Assembly: GCA_031397815.1 (NCBI GenBank)
Contig: JANNMJ010000038.1
Span: 1 to 29,054 of the forward strand
Length of the DNA stretch: 29,054 nt
Direction: 5' to 3'
Source of the DNA: JANNMJ01 sp031397815
GTDB lineage: Bacteria; Bacteroidota; Bacteroidia; Cytophagales; Hymenobacteraceae
The notes under the pieces were generated by a model, which was not told where the DNA came from, searched no databases, and saw nothing but the letters and a program-made list of their open reading frames with translations. This document shows positions 1-8,185 of this stretch, one piece after another. Both the position numbers and the translations under genes were made by a program. The number at the start of each line of letters is the position of its first letter. The first letter of the stretch is position 1.

Positions 1-136
1 AAACGATTAACCGGTAGGGGGCGAGGAGAGAAAGCAACGGATGGCGGCGCGTCATGACACGCAAAGAAACGCATTCCGGACCCTCGGCACGGTTTTACCT
101 TCGCGGTTGGCGGCTCCATCCGCCCAACTTTCGTTT

Positions 137-1078
137 ATGACCTTGGTTTCGCGCTTTTCCCTTTTTGTTTTGGCCCTTGCTGCCGCCACCGCCTGCACCG
201 CCCCCCGCGCCGTGCTGACGTCGGGCAAAACCACCCCCGTCGGCGAGTTCCGTGGGGGCACCAACACGATTTTCAACATCCCTACGAACACGACCGGCCG
301 CCTAGCCGACGTCCTCGCCGACGGCGTGCGGGAGCTGGATAGTGAGGACACTATCAGTTATATCCGCAACGCGACGGTATTGCAGAATCTGCAAAAAGCG
401 GCCATTTCGTGGGCCCTCGACCCGCTTTCCTCGACCCAGGATATTTACCTGCGCTATGGCATCGCGCGCCGCTTCGATGTGGGCGCACGGGTAGCCGCTG
501 GCGCCGTGGTGGCCGATGCGCAATACCAGCTCTGGGGCACTACCGGCGATTGGCGTTCGCCGGATAAAACGGCGGGCGGTCACGGTTCCATCGGGCTGAT
601 GTTCGCCACGCAATCGGCTGATTTGCCGGGGCGTAAGGCACTCAATGTCGGCTCCTCGCTGCTCGATTTTGAAGCGCGGCGGTCGGATATCCTCGTTCCC
701 TTCACCGTTTCGACGCCGTTGGGGGCGGAAGAGGAGTATGGGCACGTGGCGGCGGGCGTGGTGGTGGGACGTTCGTTCCTGCGCTACAAGTTCAAGCCTA
801 CCGACCGCTTCATCGACGCTGCCGGGGAGCGCGTTTCGATTCCTCAAGTCGATGAGCGGAAGAGCTTTATGACGTATGGAATTTTCGTGAACGGGAAATT
901 TGGCTACCGCTACGTTTTCTTCCAGCCCGCACTGGCGATTTATTACCAGAATTACGGCACCTACGACCTGATTCAGTTCGATAAAACCCAGCCCGCGCCA
1001 AAGGCCACGCTCAAAGGCGCGACGATTGTGCCGAGTCTCGGCCTGCAAATCAGCATCCCCACGAAAACCCGGCGCTAG
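137..1078 (+). CDS. Putative outer-membrane-associated lipoprotein, function unknown
   Basis: This is a 313-residue protein of no family I can name. I start it at the ATG at 137, because the following residues MTLVSRFSLFVLALAAATAC form a lipoprotein signal with Cys20 as the probable lipidated residue. An upstream in-frame ATG at 41 would put 32 non-signal-like residues in front of it. The mature part has alternating aromatic and polar stretches (for example RYVFFQPALAIYYQNYG) and ends in PSLGLQISIPTKTRR, which resembles beta-strand-rich outer-membrane proteins of Bacteroidota. No catalytic motif is visible. It is followed by a Crp/Fnr-like regulator after about 100 bases, so co-transcription is possible but not shown. 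Its role is unknown; a small porin-like or transport-associated protein is one possibility. Confidence 0.75.
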   Translation: MTLVSRFSLFVLALAAATACTAPRAVLTSGKTTPVGEFRGGTNTIFNIPTNTTGRLADVLADGVRELDSEDTISYIRNATVLQNLQKAAISWALDPLSSTQDIYLRYGIARRFDVGARVAAGAVVADAQYQLWGTTGDWRSPDKTAGGHGSIGLMFATQSADLPGRKALNVGSSLLDFEARRSDILVPFTVSTPLGAEEEYGHVAAGVVVGRSFLRYKFKPTDRFIDAAGERVSIPQVDERKSFMTYGIFVNGKFGYRYVFFQPALAIYYQNYGTYDLIQFDKTQPAPKATLKGATIVPSLGLQISIPTKTRR

Positions 1079-1155
1079 ACGTCGGGACGCGGCAGGTAGC
1101 GGCTAGGTAACGGCAGTTAGGGCAGTAAGGGTAGGCACAAGACCCGCCCCCACAC

Positions 1156-1181
1156 AACCCAAAAACCAGAAACTAAAAACC
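1156..1181 (+). repeat. 26-base A/C-rich repeat, copy 1 (inverted partner at 3352-3377)
   Basis: The sequence from AACCCAAAAACC to the base before the Crp-like start codon reappears as its reverse complement at 3352-3377 with one mismatch in 26. It lies in the leader of the Crp/Fnr-like gene, immediately before its ATG. It could be a simple low-complexity repeat or one end of a mobile or recombined segment. Confidence 0.6.
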
Positions 1182-1182
1182 A

Positions 1183-1761
1183 ATGCCTGACGTCGTCCTC
1201 GACCAAATAGCGCAGTTTATGACAATAAACGCCACCGAGCGGGCGGCGTTTTCAGCGATTTGTCGGCCCCGCACGCTTCGCAAGAAAGAATTGCTGCTGC
1301 GCGAAGGCGACGTTTGTCGGTTTGCCGCTTTCGTGCGGACGGGCTGTTTGCGGTATTTCTATTCGGTGGAAGGCGCCGAGCATACGGGGCAGTTTTTCTT
1401 CGAGAATAGCTGGTACACCGATTACGCCAGCTTCCTGACCGGCGAGCCGACCCGCCAAAGCATTCAGGCGCTGGAGCCCACCGAGCTTTTCCTGCTCCAC
1501 CGCGACGACCTCGAAGCCCTCTACCGCACGCACCCGACGTTCGAGCGGTTTGGCCGGGTGATGGCCGAACGAGCGTTTCTGGGCGTTCGTCATCGCACGG
1601 AATTTCTCACTAACCTCTCCGCCGAAGAGCGTTACCGCCAGCTGCTGCGGGAGCGGCCGAAAGTGCTGGAACGCGTGCCGCAGCATTACATCGCGTCTTA
1701 TCTGGGGGTGAAGCCGGAGTCGTTGAGCCGTATTCGGAAGCGTTTGCTGGGCGGCGGATAA
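1183..1761 (+). CDS. Crp/Fnr family transcriptional regulator
   Basis: This 192-residue cytoplasmic protein has the layout of the short Bacteroidota Crp/Fnr regulators. An N-terminal cyclic-nucleotide-binding-like beta-barrel covers about residues 20-115 (KKELLLREGDVCRFAAFV followed by FVRTGCLRYFY). A dimer helix covers about 115-150. The C-terminal helix-turn-helix includes VPQHYIASYLGVKPESLSRI at about 165-184. I see no four-cysteine iron-sulfur set of the FNR type. The phosphate-binding RxA/S signature of true cAMP receptors is not clear, so the ligand is unknown. The ATG at 1183 directly follows an A/C-rich repeat. Members of this family often control stress or transport genes. The targets cannot be read from this window, but the adjacent outer-membrane protein genes are candidates. 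Confidence 0.9.
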   Translation: MPDVVLDQIAQFMTINATERAAFSAICRPRTLRKKELLLREGDVCRFAAFVRTGCLRYFYSVEGAEHTGQFFFENSWYTDYASFLTGEPTRQSIQALEPTELFLLHRDDLEALYRTHPTFERFGRVMAERAFLGVRHRTEFLTNLSAEERYRQLLRERPKVLERVPQHYIASYLGVKPESLSRIRKRLLGGG

Positions 1762-1853
1762 AGCGCGGGGGGCGGTCGTTTTCCTAACCCAGGTCAACGT
1801 TTTCGCCTCCTGCGGGCCGAGACCTTTGCAGCGTACTTCAACCACGCAACGCA

Positions 1854-2510
1854 ATGGTAATCAAAGCATTTATTCTCTCGGCGCTGGCACTGAGCGCGAC
1901 GATTCTGACCGCTCGCGCCCAAGGCGCTGCCCCGGCATCGGCCCCCTCCAAGCTGCCGGTTTACGGCGAAGCGGGCCTCGGCTTCGGCCAGACGCTTTTA
2001 TTCGGTAATACCAAAGCGCAGCTCCGGAAGGCGTATGGCGGAGCGTTCGGCCCCGGCACGGCCAATAACCTGATGATGGGCTTTTTCGTGGCGCCCGAGG
2101 GCTGGCGCGGGCTGGGGCTGGGTTCGCGCATCAAAGGCACGTTTGGGTCGTCGGTCACCGGTGATTTCGGCGACAGCTACATCTTCAACTACTACAACCT
2201 GGCGCTGGCGGCCAAATATTACCCCCTGAGCCGACAATATAATCGGGGTTTTTACGGGCGCGGCTCGTTCGGTTTCGGTCAGCTCACGACGAAGCGCGTC
2301 AGCGAAACTACCCGCACTTACGCCCACCAATACGCCATCGGCACCTCGCTAATGGGTGGTCTGGGCTATACGCTTCCGCTGAAGCGAGTGAGCGTGAGTC
2401 TGGAAGCCGAATTCGAGAGCGCCACACGCAACGGCACCATCAGCGGGGAAGCTGATGGTCAGGAATTTCGCAGCGGCCAATTGGGCGCCAATCTGTACGT
2501 TACTTTTTAA
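1854..2510 (+). CDS. Outer-membrane beta-barrel-type protein, function unknown
   Basis: This 218-residue protein has a clear Sec signal peptide (MVIKAFILSALALSATILTARAQ, cleavage probable after RAQ). The mature part is glycine- and aromatic-rich with alternating strands: LPVYGEAGLGFGQTLLF, FNYYNLALAAKYYPL, GFYGRGSFGFGQL and the terminal GQLGANLYVTF. The last residue is Phe, as expected for a substrate of the BAM outer-membrane insertion machinery. Its size fits an eight-stranded barrel of the OmpA/OmpW or outer-membrane-beta-barrel superfamily. It sits 92 bases after the Crp/Fnr-like regulator and about 140 bases before the response regulator. The two-component pair next door may respond to envelope conditions, but that link is inference. 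The exact function is unknown. Confidence 0.8.
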   Translation: MVIKAFILSALALSATILTARAQGAAPASAPSKLPVYGEAGLGFGQTLLFGNTKAQLRKAYGGAFGPGTANNLMMGFFVAPEGWRGLGLGSRIKGTFGSSVTGDFGDSYIFNYYNLALAAKYYPLSRQYNRGFYGRGSFGFGQLTTKRVSETTRTYAHQYAIGTSLMGGLGYTLPLKRVSVSLEAEFESATRNGTISGEADGQEFRSGQLGANLYVTF

Positions 2511-2650
2511 GTCGAGAATCTCCCGCTGCCGCTGCTCGGGGCCGACCGTGCCACCGTGCGGAGCATCGGCGTAACATTGCCCTACGGAGCGCGTTGGAAG
2601 CGTCCGCTTTTTTCTTGCGCTTTTCTCCCGCGCTTTTCTTTTGCGCTCAT

Positions 2651-3352
2651 ATGAACGTCCTGATTGTTGAAGACGACGCCGCGCTGGCGCGTGAGCTGAG
2701 CCTGTACCTGCACAACGCCGGGTATGTGGTGGAAACCGCCCGCACCGCGCGGGAAGCCGGTGAGCGGCTCTTCGTCAACAGCTACGATTTCGTGCTCCTC
2801 GACCTCGGCCTCCCCGACGCCGACGGCCTGACCGTCCTCGCCGATGCGCGGCGGCAGCGCAATCAGGCCGCCGCCATCATCATCCTGAGCGCCCGCGGCG
2901 CCGTCGAGGACCGGATTCAGAGCCTCGATTTGGGGGCCGATGATTATTTGCCGAAACCGTATTCGATGCTCGAATTAGTGTCGCGGATGCAGGCCATTAC
3001 GCGCCGCAAATTCAACGCCCCGCAGGATGTGCTCACGTTCGGCGCTTTCGCGCTGCGCGTCCGCGAGCGGCAGCTGACGGGCGCCGACGGGCACGAAATC
3101 AGCCTCACCCGCAAGGAATTCGACCTGCTCCATTATCTGCTCCTGCACGCCCCGAAAGTGCTTACTCGGCAGCAATTAATTCAGCATTTGTGGGGTGATT
3201 TGGTAGGAACCGCCGAAAGTGATTCCAACTTCGTCGACGTCCACGTCAAGAACCTGCGGCGGAAGCTCGCCGCCCACGCCCCGCCCGACGAGCCCGATTG
3301 GGTCGAGACCGTGCGCGGCGTCGGGTATCGGCTGCGCAAGCCCGGGGATTAG
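2651..3352 (+). CDS. OmpR-family DNA-binding response regulator
   Basis: This 233-residue response regulator has an N-terminal receiver domain and a C-terminal winged helix. The receiver shows the acidic pair in MNVLIVEDDAALA, the phospho-acceptor Asp51 in LLDLGLPDADG, the conserved Ser in IIILSARG and the Lys in ADDYLPKPYS. The output domain has the OmpR/PhoB pattern ISLTRKEFDLLHYLL and ends with VETVRGVGYRLRKPGD. I chose the ATG at 2651 because the receiver begins exactly there; the 19 in-frame codons upstream encode an unusual Phe/Ser-rich stretch. The histidine kinase gene begins 67 bases downstream, so the two form a cognate pair. Upstream of the ATG lies a short tandem repeat of GCGCTTTTCT. 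The signal sensed and the target genes are not evident. Confidence 0.95.
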   Translation: MNVLIVEDDAALARELSLYLHNAGYVVETARTAREAGERLFVNSYDFVLLDLGLPDADGLTVLADARRQRNQAAAIIILSARGAVEDRIQSLDLGADDYLPKPYSMLELVSRMQAITRRKFNAPQDVLTFGAFALRVRERQLTGADGHEISLTRKEFDLLHYLLLHAPKVLTRQQLIQHLWGDLVGTAESDSNFVDVHVKNLRRKLAAHAPPDEPDWVETVRGVGYRLRKPGD

Positions 3353-3377
3353 GTTTTTGGTTTCTGGTTTTTGGGTT
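3352..3377 (-). repeat. 26-base T/G-rich repeat, copy 2 (inverted partner at 1156-1181)
   Basis: The bases begin on the last base of the response-regulator stop codon. They read as the reverse complement of the repeat in front of the Crp/Fnr-like gene, with one difference. The copy lies between response regulator and kinase, where 67 bases separate two genes that are often overlapping. Confidence 0.6.
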
Positions 3378-3419
3378 CGACTACTGCGGTAGGTCGGGCA
3401 GTTTTCACGTTCGTTGCCG

Positions 3420-4814
3420 ATGCTGAGCCTCACGTTACGTCAGAAGCTGATTTTGCTGTCCGTGACCTCGAAGGGGCTGATGGCGGCGGTACTGCTGCTG
3501 GCGTTGCCGCTGGTGGTGCAGCTGCTGGCGTTGCGCCACACCGATGCGCGGCTCAAAATCGAGCTGGGCCGGGTGGAAAAACGCATCGAGCGGGTCGGAA
3601 TGGCGGAATTTCTGCCGGGTTCTCAAACCGCTCGCCGCGCGCACTACGACCTCTTGCAGGACGAATTCATCGCCCTCCGGCCCGTCCCCGACCGCACCCA
3701 GCCGCGCCCCGATACCATCCGCACGCAGCCGCATCCGCAGTACGCCGATACGGCCGATTTCCGGGTGCTGCACCACGAGCTGACGTACAACGGGCGGCTG
3801 TATGCGCTGGAAGTCGGGAAGAGTATCGAGTCGGTGGAGGAGGTGTATGAGCTGCTGCGGTCGTTGGCGCGCTACGCGCTGGTGGCGGCCGTGCTGCTCA
3901 CGCTGCTGCTGGAATTTGGGGTGCTGAATCAGCTTCTGAAGCCCGTGGAAGCCATCGTGCAGCGGCTGCGGAGCGTGCAGGGGCCGCTGCCGCCGGTGCT
4001 GGAGCCGCTCGATACCACCACCACCGATTTTCATTACCTCGACCTCGGCCTCCGGCAGATGCTCGACCGTATCCGCGCCGGGCACGAGCAGGAGCGGCAG
4101 TTCATCGCGCACGCCTCGCACGAGCTGCTCACACCGATTGCGGTGCTGCAAACGCGGTTCGAAAATATGCTCGCCGCCGATGCGCCCGAAGAACGGCTGC
4201 CTGAAACCGCCGAAATGCAGCTCGTAGCGTCCCAGAAAACCCTCCACCGGCTCACCGCCACGCTGCGCACGCTGCTGCTGATTTCGCGCATCGAAAATCA
4301 GCAGTTCGCCCGCCCCGACCCGGTCGATATCGGCGCCGTGCTGACGGATGTATTCGCGGAGCAGGAAGATTTTATCGTCCATCGCGGCATCACCGTCCAC
4401 TCCGGCCCCGATACGGCGCTCGGGCGCCTCGTGCTGCCCCGCGCCAACCGCGAGCTGCTCTTCACGCTGCTCTACAACCTGCTCAGCAATGCCATCAAGT
4501 ACAACCTGCCCGCCGACGGGCACATTTACCTGAGCGCCGCCACCAACCCTACCGACGGCCTCACGACGCTCCGCATCCGCAACACCGGCCCCGTCATTCC
4601 CCCTGACCAGCTCGCCCTGCTCTTCAAGCGCTTCCACCGCGCCGACGCCACCGGGAAGGTCGAAGGGCATGGCCTCGGCTTGGCGTTGGCCCGCGCCATC
4701 GCCCGCCTTCACGGCCTGCGCCTGACCATCGAATCCGACGCCGCCACCACCACCACCGCCCTTCTCCGCTGGCCCGCCGGTGAGCGCGCCCCCCTCACCG
4801 CAAGCGACGATTGA
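3420..4814 (+). CDS. Two-component sensor histidine kinase
   Basis: This 464-residue membrane-bound kinase is the partner of the response regulator just upstream. Transmembrane segments lie at about residues 11-38 and 151-172 and enclose a periplasmic domain of about 110 residues that resembles no sensor I can name. A HAMP-like linker follows. The dimerisation and phosphotransfer helix reads FIAHASHELLTPIAVLQTRF, with His234 as the phosphorylated residue. The ATPase domain shows the N box LLYNLLSNAIKYN (Asn353 and Asn357) and the glycine box GHGLGLALARAIARLHG. The region normally occupied by the G1 box (DxGxG) reads NTGPVIPPDQ, a common variant. I start at the ATG at 3420; a TTG two codons earlier is possible. 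The gene converges with the SusR-like gene with 38 bases between stops. Confidence 0.95.
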   Translation: MLSLTLRQKLILLSVTSKGLMAAVLLLALPLVVQLLALRHTDARLKIELGRVEKRIERVGMAEFLPGSQTARRAHYDLLQDEFIALRPVPDRTQPRPDTIRTQPHPQYADTADFRVLHHELTYNGRLYALEVGKSIESVEEVYELLRSLARYALVAAVLLTLLLEFGVLNQLLKPVEAIVQRLRSVQGPLPPVLEPLDTTTTDFHYLDLGLRQMLDRIRAGHEQERQFIAHASHELLTPIAVLQTRFENMLAADAPEERLPETAEMQLVASQKTLHRLTATLRTLLLISRIENQQFARPDPVDIGAVLTDVFAEQEDFIVHRGITVHSGPDTALGRLVLPRANRELLFTLLYNLLSNAIKYNLPADGHIYLSAATNPTDGLTTLRIRNTGPVIPPDQLALLFKRFHRADATGKVEGHGLGLALARAIARLHGLRLTIESDAATTTTALLRWPAGERAPLTASDD

Positions 4815-4852
4815 GCGTGGTGGCAGAGGTGAATAAATGGACGTCGGCGCGC

Positions 4853-6505
4853 CTAAACCGCCTGAATAGCGAGGACAGAAGCCTCGAACTCTTCATTAGG
4901 TAAGACCGACCGATTTTTGACGCGGGTTTTGTAGGTATAAATCGTATTGATGGAATAGCCGAGCATCCGGCTAATCTGCTCGCTATCGTCGATTCCGAGG
5001 CGGATGAGAGCGAAGATTCGTAGCTCGGTCGTCAGTAGCTGATCTTCGGGAAGGTTAATGCGGTCTTCTTCGCGGAATAAGGCATTAAACTGAGTAATGA
5101 AGTTAGGGAAGAGCCGCAGGAACACGGTATCGAACCCTTTCAGCAGCGCGTTGCGCTCATTTTTAATATTGATGGCCGTCACCAGCTTTTGGGCGCCCGT
5201 GTATTGCTTGGTATCCAACAAATCGTCGAGGCGCTTCTTCAAGACTTCCATCTTGTCGATGTACTGCGAGTTGTTGTGGAAGTAATAGCCGATGTATTGC
5301 TCCTTTATTTTAGTAGCCTCATTCAGGGCGTTGTTGAGCTGCCGCAGCTCACCGTTGCGGTCGCGCAGCTCCTCGTTGGTGGCGGTAATTAACCGCCCGG
5401 CTTTGCGCAGCTTCCGCAGCTGCCAGAAGCTCACGGCGGCAAACCCAACGACGACCACCGTCAGCATCGACATAATAATAGCGAATGTCTTGAGCGACTT
5501 GCGCTGACTTTCGATAATATCTATTTTTTGTCCTTCGATGATAGACGCGATGTGGCTAATCTCAATCTGGCGCTGCCGCGCCTTATAGAACGCCGCACTC
5601 TCCCGCGCTTCCTTGATAAAGGTGTAGGCGTTCTTCAAATCGCCGCGCCGGTAGCAATAATCCGAAAGCTTGAAAATGGCGACGGTTTCCTTGGTAGCGG
5701 TTTTCACGTCGGCAATGGCCGACACGATCAGCAGCTCAAACGCCCGTTCCTCCTGCCCGGCGCCTTCGTAGAGGTTAGCGATGGTACTGGCGCTCACCGC
5801 GAGTTGGTGCAACGTCAGGTTCGGCAGGCGCCGAATCTGCTGATATACCACCTCGGCGGCGGGCAAATTGCCGATTTTCTGCGCCTGAAACTCCTGCACC
5901 GATAAGTAATCGTAGGAATTGGGCCGGCAGAAGCGCAACGCTGTATCAGCGTAGACCAGCGCCCGCGCAAAGTAGGCGGGACGGTAGGTCTGGTCGTGGT
6001 TGAAATCGCCGAGGTCGCTGTAGGCGCGCGCCTTCAGAAAGTAAAAATTATACTTATCGGCTTCCGATAATTGCCGCGAATCGACGCTATCGAGCGTTTC
6101 AAAAGTTTCCTTGAACAACCCCGATGACAGCAGCACAAACGCCAGCTTCAGCTTGGCAACCTCAATTTTCTGGGGGTTTTGGAGCTGCACCGCCAGTTTT
6201 TTAAGCTTCTGGCTGTAAACGAAGGCCGAATCGTATTTAAAGGCTTTGTATTCGTCGTAGATGCGGACCCCGAGGTTGAACTTCGTTTCGGCCGTGATTT
6301 CGGAGGAGGCAAACTCGGTCGTGAGTACCGCAATCCGATTCAGGCGCTGACCGTCATAATCGCTCTTGTGTTCCAACGCTTGATTCAGCTCCAGCAGTAA
6401 GCTATCCACAGGGCTTACCCTCGCAACGGCACCAAACGGTAAGGCAGCGCAGAAGAAACTGCAAAGAATCAGGAAGAGCTTCACTAGGTAAACACAGGTA
6501 CCCAT
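4853..6505 (-). CDS. susR: SusR-like membrane-anchored transcriptional regulator (DUF6377 type)
   Basis: This 550-residue protein is the probable activator of the Sus-like locus. It has an N-terminal signal or anchor (KLFLILCSFFCAALPFGAVA). A helical TPR-like region covers about residues 35-310. One membrane segment lies at about 340-362 (FAIIMSMLTVVVVGFAAVSF), followed by a coiled coil (about 365-400) and a C-terminal helix-turn-helix. The HTH includes LGIDDSEQISRMLGYSINTI and TYKTRVKNRS at about 503-532. The size and order match SusR of Bacteroides, which responds to maltose and switches on the starch genes. The position next to amylase, GH97 and SusCD genes agrees with that role. The ATG at 6505 is used; a GTG at 6484 would give a more typical signal peptide. 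A TACTTTTGG box lies just upstream, so it may have its own promoter in addition to read-through from the operon. Confidence 0.85.
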   Translation of the reverse strand: MGTCVYLVKLFLILCSFFCAALPFGAVARVSPVDSLLLELNQALEHKSDYDGQRLNRIAVLTTEFASSEITAETKFNLGVRIYDEYKAFKYDSAFVYSQKLKKLAVQLQNPQKIEVAKLKLAFVLLSSGLFKETFETLDSVDSRQLSEADKYNFYFLKARAYSDLGDFNHDQTYRPAYFARALVYADTALRFCRPNSYDYLSVQEFQAQKIGNLPAAEVVYQQIRRLPNLTLHQLAVSASTIANLYEGAGQEERAFELLIVSAIADVKTATKETVAIFKLSDYCYRRGDLKNAYTFIKEARESAAFYKARQRQIEISHIASIIEGQKIDIIESQRKSLKTFAIIMSMLTVVVVGFAAVSFWQLRKLRKAGRLITATNEELRDRNGELRQLNNALNEATKIKEQYIGYYFHNNSQYIDKMEVLKKRLDDLLDTKQYTGAQKLVTAINIKNERNALLKGFDTVFLRLFPNFITQFNALFREEDRINLPEDQLLTTELRIFALIRLGIDDSEQISRMLGYSINTIYTYKTRVKNRSVLPNEEFEASVLAIQAV

Positions 6506-6521
6506 TTGACTTGGGTAGTTA

Positions 6522-6530
6522 CCAAAAGTA
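6522..6530 (-). promoter_or_regulatory. Possible -7 promoter box for the susR-like gene
   Basis: Read on the minus strand the bases are TACTTTTGG, matching the Bacteroidota -7 consensus TAnnTTTG. I see no good TTG at -33. The start codon at 6505 would be about 10 bases after the predicted transcription start, giving a very short leader. Confidence 0.4.
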
Positions 6531-6568
6531 GCGCCCAGGCAGTACGAAACTCCGGATCCGCTGCGTGC

Positions 6569-6650
6569 CGTGGTCGGCTCACTCGTGCATCCTCACCTTC
6601 GGCCCCTCTCCAAGGGAGAGGGGAGCCTTACAGCAGGTTTGCAGACCACG
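6569..6650. repeat. Nested inverted repeat between amylase and susR-like genes
   Basis: An outer pair, CGTGGTC at 6569-6575 and GACCACG at 6644-6650, encloses a perfect inner hairpin. The inner hairpin is CCCCTCTCC at 6603-6611 and GGAGAGGGG at 6615-6623 with a three-base loop. It lies 18 bases after the stop of the lipoprotein amylase on the minus strand. There it could stop or protect the upstream transcript. There is no long T-run, so simple intrinsic termination is not certain. Confidence 0.6.
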
Positions 6651-6667
6651 AAAGGCCGCTCTTATTT

Positions 6668-8080
6668 TTACTTCTTCAGCACCATATACGCGTACGGCGG
6701 CAGCACCATCTGATTGGTGAGCGTGACGGTGCCGCCGTTCAAGGCGTCGGTCCAGGTGGAGTTGATGAGCGCGGCGGGCACATTGTAGTTGATGTTCGTG
6801 CCGCGCACGTTGGCGATCACGAAAGCCTGATCGGTGCTGGAGGTTTTGGTGAACGCGCAGACATCGTAGCTGCTGTAGGCGGTGGGTGTGCCCCGGCGCA
6901 AGGCCACGCTGTTGGCGCGGGCGGTCAGGAGCTGCTTGTAGGCGCGCGTCACGTCGGGGTGAGCCGTCCAGTTCACTTTCACGGTGGTGAAGGGAAAGGG
7001 AATGGCGCGGGTCATACCGGCTTCCTGCCCATTATAAATCATCGGAACGCCTTTAAATAAAGACGCCACCACGAACGCCGACATCGCCCCACCCTGCCCG
7101 CCGAACAGCGAGACGGGCGTGCCGTCGGAGCTATTCACATCGTGATTGGTAATGTAGCGCACCACATGCTGCCCATTACTGGCGCCCGAATATTCGGAGT
7201 TATTAAGGCTCGTGAAGGCCGCCGCGCCTTGGCCGTTGACGAACACCTGATAGATGGCGCCGTAGAAGCCGAAGCCGAAGTTATAATCGAAGCCGGAGCT
7301 GTAATTGGCAGCGCGCGTGCCTTCGGCGAGCATGAGCAGCTCGTGGGTATTCACCCGGCGCATGGTATCGAGGGTTTGATACCAGAAATCATTCGGCTGA
7401 AAATCGGCATAATCGCACCGAAAACCGTCGACATTCGCGGCGAATATCCAGGACTTCATGGCCGAAATCATTTCGGCGCGCATGAAACGGTTGGTGAAGT
7501 CGAGCTGGGCTACGTCGGCGTAAGTAATCCCATTGTTTGAGGGCGAAATGATAGTGCCGGCCGCATTTTTCTGATACCAGTCGGGGTGATCCGTTATCCA
7601 GGCATGATCCCAGCTGGTGTGGTTGGCCACCCAATCGAGCATAACGCTCAAGCCACGGGCGTGGGCCGCATCAACCAGCGTACGCAGGTCGGTGAGGGTG
7701 CCGAATTCGGGGTTTACGGCGCGGTAATCTCTGATGGCGTATGGCGAATTGACCGACCGCACGGCGCCAATCGGATAAATCGGCATCAGGTAAAGCACGT
7801 TCACCCCCAAGGCTTTGATAGAATCGAGGCGAGCGGTGACGCCGGCAAAATTGCCCGTTGGGCTGAACGCCCGAATATTCACCTGATACATGACGGCGTC
7901 CTCCCGGTCGGGCACCCCGGTGAAGGGAGTGCCGTACTGCGGAGGCGTGGGCGACGTTGGAATCGGGGCCGGGGCGACGACCACGGGCGGCGTCGGCACG
8001 TCTTTTTTACAACCAACCAGCAGGCCGGCGGCGATTACCAGCGCGAAGCTGCTTCTGAGGGCGGTTTGGTAAAAAGCCAT
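6668..8080 (-). CDS. GH13 alpha-amylase-family lipoprotein (SusG-like role)
   Basis: This 470-residue glycoside hydrolase should cut alpha-1,4-glucans. The N-terminus is a lipoprotein signal ending LLVGC (Cys24), followed by KKD and a Pro/Val-rich linker to about residue 48. The GH13 barrel shows the conserved regions: VMLDWVANHTSWDH (region I), DGFRCDYADF with nucleophile Asp223, LLMLAEGTR with acid/base Glu253, and YITNHDVNSSDG with Asp314. The C-terminal beta domain ends PPYAYMVLKK. There is no inserted starch-binding module, so it is shorter than Bacteroides SusG. It closely resembles the second amylase in this locus but is lipid-anchored, which suggests surface or outer-membrane placement. 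The next gene upstream, GH97, is 105 bases away on the same strand, consistent with one transcript. Preference for starch, pullulan or cyclodextrin cannot be told. Confidence 0.93.
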   Translation of the reverse strand: MAFYQTALRSSFALVIAAGLLVGCKKDVPTPPVVVAPAPIPTSPTPPQYGTPFTGVPDREDAVMYQVNIRAFSPTGNFAGVTARLDSIKALGVNVLYLMPIYPIGAVRSVNSPYAIRDYRAVNPEFGTLTDLRTLVDAAHARGLSVMLDWVANHTSWDHAWITDHPDWYQKNAAGTIISPSNNGITYADVAQLDFTNRFMRAEMISAMKSWIFAANVDGFRCDYADFQPNDFWYQTLDTMRRVNTHELLMLAEGTRAANYSSGFDYNFGFGFYGAIYQVFVNGQGAAAFTSLNNSEYSGASNGQHVVRYITNHDVNSSDGTPVSLFGGQGGAMSAFVVASLFKGVPMIYNGQEAGMTRAIPFPFTTVKVNWTAHPDVTRAYKQLLTARANSVALRRGTPTAYSSYDVCAFTKTSSTDQAFVIANVRGTNINYNVPAALINSTWTDALNGGTVTLTNQMVLPPYAYMVLKK

Positions 8081-8185
8081 TGAGCGAGAATATTAAAAAC
8101 CAGGAGGATGTTTCGGCGGAAAAGGAAAGGCTTTTGGCCGGTAATGAGTTCGTAGCTGCTGCCCAATGCTGGGGCAAAATGCGCG

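Noticed and set aside
3435..4712. A 425-codon minus-strand open frame opposite the histidine kinase
   Set aside because: The kinase on the plus strand has all its catalytic motifs in place. The antisense translation is Gln/Arg/Glu-rich without recognisable domains.
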